Origin: Gentiana macrophylla
Lineage: Eukaryota > Streptophyta > Magnoliopsida > Gentianales > Gentianaceae
NCBI GenBank assembly: GCA_026214975.1
Contig: CM047808.1
Location: forward strand, 68,474,583 to 68,538,582
DNA length: 64,000 nucleotides
Reading direction: 5' to 3'
The notes beneath the pieces were generated by a model. The model worked only from the letters and a program-made list of their open reading frames with translations. It was not told where the DNA came from and did not search any database. The translations under genes and the position numbers were made by a program. Positions within the stretch are counted from its first letter, which is position 1, and each line of letters begins with the position of its first letter. Below, piece after piece: positions 11,694 through 20,368 of the stretch.

Positions 11694-11793
11694 GTCGGTG
11701 TAGATGAAAATGATGCAACTAAGGGTGTGGACTCATGATGAGAAATTTGCAACTTTGACAAAGATGCTCCTCTTAGCAATAAGGAGTTTGAAG
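11694..11793 (+). other. Second exon-like block of unknown origin in CACTA
   Basis: The block lies between a TTTGCAG acceptor-like end (about 11694) and a GAAG followed by GTTAAAAT donor-like end (about 11793). A frame reads VGVDENDATKGVDS before stops. No family recognised. It could come from the same unknown source as the block at 11103. Confidence 0.35.
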
Positions 11794-12111
11794 GTTAAAA
11801 TTCTATTTACTGCCTTTTTGTGCAGCTTGTGATGTTTATTTCTCTTTCTTGGACCTTTGGATGAACATAGTAAAGCAATTGTGAGGATAATTTATAGTTT
11901 TAGAGGTCACCCTTGAATGTTTCATATGTATACTTTTGCAAACAGTTATGTTACTAGTTATCAACGTGATTTTGTTGGGCTTGGTGAAACATTGTTATTT
12001 TTTTTGCTTTGTCTCCTGATGGGTTCATGGTCATCGTCATGCGAATGACCTCGAAATGATTTGGCTAGGGGTAGATTTATATATGTTGAGAGTAATATAT
12101 TATCATTCAAC

Positions 12112-12473
12112 GAAGGGAAATCCGGTCATTAAAAGTCATGTATTTCCTATCATTAAATACTTTTAATGACGGGAAATTTTCTCTCGTCGCCCTTCATTGC
12201 TGCTTCTCTATATAAAGGCATGTAATGAGAGTAACATTTCCCGTCAGTATTGATTTTCTATTTTAGTGACGGGTCTTTCACTCTCATTAAAAACACATTT
12301 TTAATGGGAGTGAAAGACCCATCACTAAAAGAAAATCAATCTTGACGGGAAATGTTACTCTCATTACATTCCTTTATATAGAGAAGCAAAAGCAATGAAG
12401 CGGCGATTTAGAGTAAATTCCCCTCATTAAAAGTCTTTAATGACCAGAAAATGACTTTTACTGACCGGATTTC
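12112..12473. repeat. Large inverted repeat at the CACTA 3' end
   Basis: The left arm starting GGGAAATCCGGTCATTAAAA (12116) and the right arm ending TTTTACTGACCGGATTTCCC pair along most of their length. Inside, GACGGGAAATTTTC, TATATAAAGG..GTAATGAGAGTAACATTTCCCGTCA and AAAGACCC blocks recur inverted around a centre near 12297. Arms are about 175 bp with scattered mismatches. A transcript through this could fold into a long hairpin. Confidence 0.85.
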
Positions 12474-12490
12474 CCCTCATTAAAACTCGA

Positions 12491-12503
12491 TTTTCTTGTA
12501 GTG
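12491..12503 (-). repeat. CACTA right terminal inverted repeat
   Basis: TTTTCTTGTAGTG, the inverse of the left end with one mismatch in the first 13 bases, followed by the target duplication CTT. Confidence 0.9.
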
Positions 12504-12857
12504 CTTGTACACAAGGTATATGTAATCAGTTTAGGTCATCACAGACTTCCCTAAATTCTGATTCCATATCCTTGACTTTAATTACTAAATTTGATCCCTT
12601 AGCCTTTAATAACAGAGTTTGAACCCTCAGCCTTCAGTCTGCAGCAGGTTCCTGACTAGTCTACTGACCTAGCTACCTTACTGATATAGACCAGTCTACT
12701 GATATAAATCAGCTGACCTTTTACAGTGCTTGTTTGATCAAACCTATACAAAGATCAAACTCTAATAAACCTTACATTTGATCTAGACATCTTTTTGCCT
12801 TTGCTCTATAACAGCTAGTCTGGCACTCATCACTAAAACTTAAAAATAAGTCCAACA

Positions 12858-15135
12858 TATATTCATTAATCATGTGAATTAAATCGTTGTAAAATCGCAT
12901 GCAAATTTAATTCGTAGCTTCCGCTGTGCATGATTGAGCGTCTCGATCGGTGTTGTGAATCAGATCTGCCGATCCAATTATTGGTCAGATCCGGATTCGG
13001 GTTTCTGTATATCCAGCAGTTGATCAGTCACCGCCTTGATTGAGGACATCAATTTTAATGTAAGAAAACAATAGCGATTTAATAGACCATTAAAAAAATT
13101 ATTTACTTTGTGGCATTATTCATTTATTTTCAAAGATGATGCACTTTTCTCTCTCTTAATATTTTTTTTTAATTTTTTCCCTTGTAGTCTTTTTCATTTA
13201 TTCTCAAAGATGTTGCGGTTTTCTCCTTCTTGGCACGGCAACTACAACAGCATGTATGGGATCTGTTATGTATGGGATCTTTCATTGATATGTTCCACTT
13301 ATTTAGTTTTGTTTAGAGTTATTGTGATAAAATTTAACATGTGAATACGTTATTGTGTTATATAGCTTCCATATCAAATATTTGTGTACATACTCAATTT
13401 TGAGTTGAGGACCAAGAACATTAGTATTTTCAAGACATCGTGAATCTAGACAGAAAGGAAAACAAATTGCCTATCGTTTTTTTTTACCTGCAAATTTCTT
13501 TGATCTTTCAGAATTTATTTGCTAGAATGTTTGTAGATCGTTGCTTTCTTTTATGACCACAATGACTTGATGCAAGATGACGCATTAAGCATTCATAGTA
13601 ACATTACTTTTTTTTTACACAATTTGGTGTAAGCATTCAAAAAATAAAATGGCTTGCTGATGCTTTATTCCGGGTAAACTTTTAGATGACGTTATGTTTG
13701 TATTTCATGCTCCTCAGCTATATCTGGTGATTTTTTTTCATTGTCTCAATTCTTATTTAACATTATGATGCAATTAGGTGTTATACTTTCCTCAACTGCT
13801 TTATTGCTCTGTTACATCATCTATTTTTTTTTTTTGGAATCCAGATATCATTCATCTTAATTTGAACCATTTAAAATGGTATCATGTGAGTTTAATGATA
13901 TGTATTATCCAACACACAACCATTTATAACCGCCTAGGATCCTTTATACCATGATGTACATATCTTATGCAACTTATGTCATCTTCTTTCATTTCTATGA
14001 TTTGTTTTGGTGGTTTTGGCTTTACTGCAGCTTGAGTATGCTTTCGTTTATGTTTTATTTTTGGTTTGGTGCCCTGGGTAAACAATTAGTAGTATTGTTA
14101 TTTGTATCTTTTTATTTTATTTCCTTAACAGAATTTTGTAGTCTAATGGATATAGAGTTTGTTACATCGGAGTTGTCAGCGATGTTCTTATAAAAACAAC
14201 TCATAGTTTCGTGGTGGTTAGTGGTTACTACTATTTTGTGAAATGTTCATGAGAGCTATTTACCATTTTCTTTCTGACTTGGTGTACTGAAAATGTATGT
14301 GCATGGTTGTGATTGTATAGAATTTGTAACTTGATTTAAATTATTCTACTCTTTGCATTTCCAACATCAATGTTATATCTTTTTTTGCCACATTATATCA
14401 TTCTCGTCTTTTATTTTTAATGACACTATTAAATATTTAGAGTTAACGGTTTTCATTTGACACATGTCTTATTTTTAAATATTACAATTCATTTATCTTT
14501 TTTTTTACATGTCACATGTCTTATTTTGATAGACGATTGCAAAAGTCATTTAGGTTTACAGACTACCAAAATCAATCATGTTTGTTTGCCGGGGTGTGAA
14601 ATTATTCGCCAATGTCAAAGTTACGTGTTTATCGTCTCACATTACGTGTTCATCTAGATGCACTGCGGCTGCTATATAGTTTCTATGTTTTGTTTTTATG
14701 TAGAATCCATATAAAGAAATCAATAGGAAAAAAACTAGCTGCCTTTTTTCTATGAGTTTCTGTCATTTTTCTATATACATTTTTTTTCATTGTCTTTCTT
14801 TTCTTCCAGATTGTTTTCTTTTCTAAAATGAGGTTGGGATGAATCGAATGTGTTCAAATCTACAGGGAACAGACGGGCCATGTTTTGAACCTAATAAAAA
14901 CAAGCCAAAAGAGAAATGGAGGCATAGAGTGATCCAATACAACCTGATTTGCACCCCCTCAATTCGATTGAAGGGTGCATCCAGGCAAGCGATCCTCATA
15001 TCATTCAGGACCACCAGGGATCTACAGTGCATGTCGAATTATATAGCCACAGTTCCAAAAACAAGGATTAAAAGGGCAAAGATGAGAAAGAATCTCAACA
15101 ACTACATATGCACTCTTCATGTAGAACAAAGAGTG
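12858..15135. other. T-rich intergenic stretch, no recognised gene
   Basis: After the copia 1 LTR the sequence is T-rich and intron-like (many T7-T12 tracts at 13170, 13480, 13825, 14500 and 14785). Small ORFs (13108-13344, 13951-14193) are rich in Phe, Leu and Tyr because of this base bias and are not convincing. From 14839 to 15135 composition becomes balanced and a plus-strand frame stays open up to the Tekay element A insertion point. The product is not recognised. The same sequence continues at 22584. Confidence 0.6.
14839..15135 (+). other. Open frame of unknown function, cut by Tekay element A
   Basis: A frame starting ATG at 14839 runs 99 codons to the GAGTG target site of element A with no stop and non-repetitive composition (basic, with WRHRVIQYNLICTPSI and KRAKMRKNLNNYICT). 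It follows a pyrimidine-rich tract ending TTCCAG at 14809, which resembles a splice acceptor. Past the element the frame would close within a few codons at 22584 onward. I recognise no domain. It could be part of the Helitron cargo ending at 22799 or chance. Confidence 0.25.
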
Positions 15136-15188
15136 TGTGACGCCCCGTTCCCGGACAAGGACTCGGTGTCCGGGAACGGGGCGTCACA
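15136..15188 (+). repeat. 53-bp perfectly palindromic 5' LTR remnant of element A
   Basis: A 21-base arm TGTGACGCCCCGTTCCCGGAC, an 11-base loop AAGGACTCGGT, and the exact reverse complement of the arm ending CACA. The right arm and loop equal the end of the 3' LTR (22527-22578) apart from one base, GCG versus GCA near the end. The left arm is not the start of the 3' LTR (TGTAATATCCCG). About 2.15 kb of LTR, including any promoter, is absent. The TSD directly abuts the left arm. Confidence 0.9.
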
Positions 15189-15189
15189 G

Positions 15190-15202
15190 TTGGTATCAGA
15201 GA
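15190..15202 (+). promoter_or_regulatory. Element A primer binding site
   Basis: TTGGTATCAGAGA follows the LTR end after one base and matches the complement of initiator tRNA-Met (TGGTATCAGAGC) in 11 of 12 positions. Confidence 0.9.
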
Positions 15203-15293
15203 CAATGTTTCTTTGCTGCTTAGGACTTGACTTTCTTGAGATAAGAGTTTAGAGCCCTTAGTAATCCGTATGTTCTCTCTCTTCTTCTACAGA

Positions 15294-16849
15294 ATGGTGA
15301 CTACACGCAGAGGTTCGGGTGCTAATAATAATGGTGAAGGGAGTTCAAGGAATCCGTCTGCAGGAAGGGGCAGAGGTAGAGGCAGAGGCAGAGGACCTAC
15401 AGTTAGTCAGCCAGAGGTTTCAGGGGTGAATACTAATACTACAGTGCCGAGTCACTCACTGATTGGACGTGTTCAACAAACAGGACGTTCACGGTTTGAG
15501 CAGGTAACTGCGCCTGACTACAACACACCTCTGTATGTGTCAGTGGTTGGGGAGATACCAAGGATACATGTAACTCCAGCTGTTACGGTATACCCTCCTC
15601 CATCTCAGAGCTTGTGATCACAACCGATCTATAGCCATCCACCTGCATCAGCTTTTTATCCGCCACCAGTTTATGACTACACACCACAGCCTACAGTTCT
15701 TCCTCCACCGCCGAGCGGAGCTAATACTTTTGTGGCACCAGGTTATGCTTACCAGCAGAAGACGCCCACCAAGCAGTTAGATTTCAGCCACAAAGCAAGC
15801 ATTTTCATCGAGATGGGGCTGGTCACTCAGGATTTCCACCTCAGCAAGCATATCCACCACCCCCATATCAACAACCTCACCAAAGAAGAGATACCTATGG
15901 ATACCCTCCAGTTGTACCCTCAAGCTTCGCTTGATTAGACCAAGCTAGATTGAGCAAGCACCACCACGGTGGATTGGTACACAGGATCGAGAAGGAACAG
16001 AGTTCAGACTTCTTCGGGAATGTGGAACATTCAAAGGTCGAAGAATGGATAAGGAGTTTCGAAAAGGCTGCGAGGAATATACATGTTCCGAACGAGATGG
16101 CCTGGTTGGCGTCGTTTTCTCTTGGGAGGCATTGAAGCTTGGATCGACGCCATTCGTGAGTAGTAATGGAAAGATAGCAGATTGGGAAGGCTTTAAAGTT
16201 ATGTTTTACAACGAGTATTTCCCAATAATGAAGACAGCAGACAAGGCTAGTCAGTTCTTAAAGCATAAGCAAGGTACACAGCTGACGGTATCTCAGTATA
16301 CCAACAAGTTCAATGAGTTGGGAAGGTTCTATCCCGGTGATGAGAGTTGAAGAAAGAAAGATGGCACAATACAAGGATGGGTTGGCTTATGAAATACGAT
16401 CAAATGTATGTTGGGTTTTCTGACCCAGGAATATGGCTGAGCTTATGAACAAGGCTTTGGAGGTTGAGACTTTTAGGAAGAAAGCTACTGTTGTAGTTGG
16501 GAATAAGAGGCCATTTGGATCTATTCAGAGTAATAATCGTGGGGCACCGCAACAGAACTTTAAGAAGACCGCAGCACCAAATGGATGATTAATCGTAAAA
16601 GTGGTCCACCTGCAGTATGTTCTAAATGCAACAAGGCGCATGCAGGAGAGTGCAAAGTCGGAGGTAACGGTTGTTTTAGCTGTGGAGAAACGGGGCACTT
16701 CTCCAGGAACTGTCCTAAGAACTTATCTCAGCGGAACCCAGCAGATAATAGAGGGAATCAGAATGCAAACCGTGGATCTTCTAGCAGACCTACTCGTGTC
16801 TTTGCTATTGATGTGGAACCAGAAGAGCCTGATGATCTTGTTGTTACAG
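15294..16849 (+). pseudogene. Element A gag
   Basis: The likely start is ATG 15294 (MVTTRRGSGANNN), preceded by a leader of about 90 bp after the PBS. The N-terminus has a Gly-Arg repeat (GRGRGRGRG). The first frame stops at 15616. Later frames (15732-15938, 15950-16135, 16045-16350) carry pieces of the retrotransposon gag capsid domain (KVEEWIRSFEKAARN, FNEYFP-like, LTVSQYTNKFNELGRFYPG). The nucleocapsid part at 16612-16722 has CSKCNKAHAGEC and then CFSCGETGHFSRNC, a full CCHC knuckle. The last codons precede a GT donor at 16850. At least four frame lesions. Confidence 0.85.
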
Positions 16850-16943
16850 GTACATTTTAAGTGTTTGTGTTTATTATGAATACTTAATATTATATGGACG
16901 CATATGATGTTATTTATTGTACTTAAATTGATCCACTTGCTAG
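16850..16943 (+). other. Putative 94-bp intron between gag and protease, element A
   Basis: Between the acidic gag end (EEPDDLVVT) and the protease lies a non-coding AT-rich stretch with stops. It starts GTAC after CAG and ends CTAG before GTAC. Removing it gives a phase-1 junction (ACA-G / GT-ACC) that keeps the frame. Element B has a stretch of the same length and phase at the same place. Splicing is inferred. Confidence 0.65.
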
Positions 16944-17500
16944 GTACCATAATCATAGATAGCTTAGCAGTGTCAGCCTTGTTTGATACTGGAGCCTCAG
17001 GTACTTTTGTGTCTTCTAAGATAGCTAGGAAGTTGAGTCTACCACTTCAAGAGTTGGAGAAACCTCTAAGTATCACTACACCTTTGGGAAGAGTTACTAA
17101 AGTTGCACAAGTTTTACCTCAAGTCGACGTTAGAGTTGGAACTTATAGGTGTAAATCAGACTTGACAGTTTTGGACTTCACAGACTTTGATGTAATTGCG
17201 GGATGGATTGGCTATCCAAGAATTTTGTTCATGTGGATTGTAGAGGTAAGAAAGTGGTCTTGAGTTCGGGTAAGTCGATAAGACCTTTCAGGTAACGTTT
17301 ATAAGCCAAGTAAGAAGAGGCATCCGATAATATCGTCAAGTTAGAGCCATGAAGGCTTTGCGAGAATGGTTGTGAAGGGTATGTTCTTTATGCTATGGAC
17401 ACAGAGAAGCATACTCCTAAGTTAGAAGAAACTCCTATAGTTAAGGATTTCCTGAAGTTTTTCGGATGAGTTGCCGGAAATATGCAGCGACAGGATATAG
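16944..17500 (+). pseudogene. Element A protease
   Basis: SALFDTGASGTFVSSKIARK carries the DTGAS active site of a retroviral-type aspartic protease at about 16975-17020. Then come ITTPLGRVTKV and YRCKSDLTVLDFTDFDVI. The frame is lost near 17200, where element B has GIDWL and this copy has lost bases, and the ORF ends at 17263. Downstream pieces up to RT are out of frame. The enzyme would process Gag-Pol. Confidence 0.85.
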
Positions 17501-18790
17501 AGTTTGAGATCTGATTAATCCCGGGAGCAAAGACTCTACTGACCAAGGCACCTTATAGGATGGCACCAATTGAATTAAAAGAGTTAAAAGTACAGCTTAA
17601 GGACATGTTAGAAAGGAATGTGATTCAGCCAAGTACATCGCCGCTGGGAGCACCGGTTTTGTTTGTGAAGAAGAAGGATGGTAGTTTGAGGATGTGCATC
17701 GACTACTGAGCCTTAAATAACCGACAATCAAGAATAAGTATCCTTTGCCTAGGATTGATGACTTGTTTAACCAGTTGCAAGGAAAGAAGGTGTTTTCTAA
17801 GATTGACCTTAGGTCAGTTATCACCAATTGAAGATCAAGGTTGCCAGATAGACCGAAGACAGCATTTAGTACAAGGTATGGACATTATGAGTTCCTTGTC
17901 ATGCCTTTTGGACTCACTAATGCTCCATCAGCGTTTATGGATCTAATGCAAAGAGTCTTCATGCCTTATCTTGATAAATTTGTGGTAGTATTCATAGATG
18001 ATATCTTGATATATTCTAAGGATGAGAAGGAGCATGAGGAGCATCTGAGGATTGTTTTACAGACTTTAAAGGAAAAGAAATTGTATGCCAAGTTTTCTAA
18101 GTGTGAGTTTTGGTTAAAGCAAGTTAGTTTTCTTGGCCATGTAATTTCTGGAGATGGAATTCAAGTTGATCCTGCGAAGATAGAAGCCGTTTCTAAGTGG
18201 CCTAGACCTACTACAGTGACAGAGATAAGAAGTTTTCTGGGTTTAGCGGGCTACTACAGGAAGTTTGTACAAGATTTCTCGAAGATAGCAACTCCTCTCA
18301 CTAGACTTACTCAGAAAAACATCAAGTTTGAGTGGACAAAGGAGTGTGAGGAAGCTTTTCAGACGTTGAAGGATAAGTTGACTGCAGCACCTGTGTTAGC
18401 TTTGCCAGAGGTCTTTGATAACTATGACGTGTATACATATGCTTCGAGTCAAGGTTTGGGATGTGTTCTGATGCAAGCAGGGAAGGTAATAGCTTATGCA
18501 TCTAGGCAGTTAAAGGTTCATGAGAAGAACTATCCTACACATGACTTAGAGTTGGCAGCAGTGGTTTTTGCTTTGAAATAGTGGAGGCACTACCTTTATG
18601 GAGTTAAGGCAAGAATATTCACGGATCATAAGAGCCTTAAGTTCTTTTTCACTCAAGAGAATTTGAATATGAGGCAATAAAGATGGTTGGAATTTGTGAA
18701 AGACTATGACTTGGACATTCAATACCATCCGGGTAAAGCGAATGTTGTAGCGGATGCACTTAGCCGGAGACCGGTTAATGCTATCACTAC
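17500..18790 (+). pseudogene. Element A reverse transcriptase and RNase H
   Basis: RT begins around 17521 with [15 protein letters not shown] and [20 protein letters not shown], where a TGA replaces the next codon (about 17708). The frame resumes at 17841 with [40 protein letters not shown] (catalytic Asp pair in FIDD) and [20 protein letters not shown]. RNase H follows from about 18420 ([16 protein letters not shown], where relatives have TDAS, so the first catalytic Asp is changed to Tyr-Ala) to [17 protein letters not shown] at 18579 and a TAA at 18677 then cut the frame. It ends in [20 protein letters not shown] at the RNase H-integrase boundary. Confidence 0.9.
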
Positions 18791-20357
18791 CTTGCAAGAA
18801 GTGATCCATCAGTTAGACAGTTTACAGATTCAAGTGGTTGAACGGGAAGGTGAAGCTCAGTGTTTTGCGCCATTGATGGCAAGGTCAGAGTTGTTGGATG
18901 ATATCCGAGCAAAGCAAGACAAAGACCCAGTGTTAGTTGATTTGAAGCGCGTAGCTCTAGAGAAGCCTATAGTGGGTTATCAGTTGGATAAGAGTGGTCA
19001 TCTCTGGTATGGTGATCGTTTGTGTGTGACTGATGTGGATGGACTAAGGCAGCAAGTCATGGATGAAGCCCATAAGATTGCCTTTGCGGTTCATCCAGGA
19101 TCTACCAAGATGTACCGAGACCTCAAAGAAAGGTATTGGTGGCCTGGCATGAAGTTGAATATCGCAGAGTTCGTGGCAAAGTGTGATACATGCCAGAGAG
19201 TTAAAGCAGAGCACAGAAGGCCAGGAGGTTTGTTGAAGCCTTTGGATGTACCGGAATGGAAATGGGAGAACATCACGATGGACTTCATCACCGGTTTACC
19301 GCGTATGAAGAGTGGCCATGACATGATTTGGGTGATTGTTGACAGACTCACGAAATCAGCCCATTTCTTTCCATGTAAGGTTGACATGCCTATTAAGAAG
19401 TTCACTCAACTGTATTTGGACAATATAGTGAGACTTCATGGTGTGCCTTTATCTATCGTATCCGACAGAGATAGCAGATTCATAAGTCACTTCTGGAAAG
19501 GGTTGCAAAAGGCTTTTGGAACAAAGACAGACTTGAGTTCTGCCTTTCACCCGCAGACAGACGGTCAGTCCGAGAGGACAATCTAGACTCTCGAGGACAT
19601 GCTTAGAGCTTGCGTTCTTGAAGTAGGGGGATCATGGGATGATTTCCTCTCAGTGGCAGAGTTCGCTTATAACAACAGTTATCATGCTAGTTTGGGGATG
19701 CCACCGTTTGAAGCCTTGTACGGTAGGAAATGCCGGACTCCACTTTATTGGGACGAAGTTGGGGAAAAGCAGTTGACAGGGCCAGAGTTAGTTACGCAGG
19801 CTAAAGAGAAAGTTGAGCTGATACGGAAAGATCTTAAAGCCGCTCAAGACCGACAGAAGAGTTGGGCAGATATCAGAAGAAGACCGTTAGAGTTTGCAGT
19901 TGGGGACAGAGTGTATCTACGAGCTTCTCCGATGAAGGGTGTTAAGAGGTTTGGGCAGAAAGGGAAACTGAGTCCGAGATATGTGGGGCCTTTTGACATC
20001 ATCGAAAGGATTGGAAAGTTAGCATATAGACTTCGGTTACCGGAATCAATGTCTAGGGTACATAATGTCTTCCATGTATCCATGCTTAAGAAGTGTCTAT
20101 CTTCTACGGATGTGGAATCTCAGTTTGATCCGGAATTACTTCAAGATAATTTAGCCTACGTTGAGAAGCCGGTTAAGATTCTGGATAGGAAAGAGAAGGT
20201 AGTCAAGAGAAGGATAATCCCTTTGGTCTTGGTGCAATGGAGCAATCATTCACCAAGTGAAGCGACATGGGAAGAAGAAGATGTGTTGACAGCCGAGTTC
20301 CCAGAGTGGGTCGACCTTCCAGGTACGTTCAAGTTTCGAGGACGAAACTCCTCTTAA
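18791..20357 (+). pseudogene. Element A integrase with chromodomain
   Basis: The zinc-binding HHCC region (HPGSTKMYRDLKERYWWPGM and CDTCQRVKAEH) is at 19090-19215. The core follows with MDFITGLP (first Asp), IVSDRDSRFISHFW (second Asp) and FHPQTDGQSERTI (Glu). A TAG at 19584 replaces the codon just after ERTI. The rest is open to 20357 (AEFAYNNSYHASLGMPPFEA, GPFDIIERIGKLAYRLRLP). The C-terminus LVLVQWSNHSPSEATWEEED is a chromodomain, which in chromoviruses directs insertion to marked chromatin. One stop separates this copy from an open integrase frame. Confidence 0.92.
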
Positions 20358-20368
20358 GGGGGGAGGAA
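20354..20368 (+). promoter_or_regulatory. Element A polypurine tract
   Basis: TTAAGGGGGGAGGAA lies immediately before the 3' LTR. This purine run primes plus-strand DNA synthesis. Element B has the same sequence in inverse at 60165-60180. Confidence 0.9.

Larger units (their letters stand above)
6377..12503 (+). mobile_element. CACTA (En/Spm-like) transposon carrying captured gene fragments
   Basis: The left terminus CACTACTAGAAAAA (6377) and right terminus TTTTCTTGTAGTG (12491-12503) are inverted copies with one mismatch in 13. The insertion is flanked by a 3-bp direct repeat CTT (6374-6376 and 12504-12506), as expected for CACTA elements. Outside it the copia 1 LTR continues. The interior holds exons of RPN5 and of a beta-galactosidase, two unassigned exon-like blocks and a long 3' hairpin. 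I see no CACTA transposase (TNP2-type) coding sequence, so the copy is non-autonomous, of the Pack-CACTA kind. Confidence 0.9.
1..12857 (-). mobile_element. Ty1/copia element 1 (SIRE-like), 3' end outside the window, 5' LTR split by a CACTA element
   Basis: Reading on the minus strand from right to left one meets the 5' LTR (12857 to 5065), a tRNA-Met-type PBS (5053-5062), gag with CCHC boxes, the protease motif DSGCSRHMT, integrase, then RT, which runs off the left edge. The order integrase before RT defines Ty1/copia. The DSGCSRHMT form of the protease motif fits the SIRE/Maximus lineage; that lineage call is from family knowledge. The coding part has several frame breaks and a roughly 290-bp insertion in RT, so this copy is dead. 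The 3' LTR is not in the window, so target-site duplications cannot be checked. Confidence 0.9.
5065..12857 (-). repeat. Copia 1 5' LTR, interrupted by the CACTA element
   Basis: Plus-strand termini are TGTTGG (5065) and CCAACA (12852-12857), a 6-bp inverted repeat starting TG and ending CA. Removing the CACTA element and one copy of its CTT duplication leaves an LTR of about 1.66 kb. The inner part carries the GGGGGTGAATAAAC sequence near the end, shared in form with the LTRs of copia 2 and copia 3. The segment at 12530-12857 resembles the matching end of the copia 2 LTR (GGTCATCACAGACTTCC), so the two elements are related. Confidence 0.85.

Noticed and set aside
13108..14193. Small Phe/Leu/Tyr-rich ORFs suggesting membrane proteins
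   Set aside because: Hydrophobicity follows from T-rich DNA; no consistent start context, no conserved motif, frames short.
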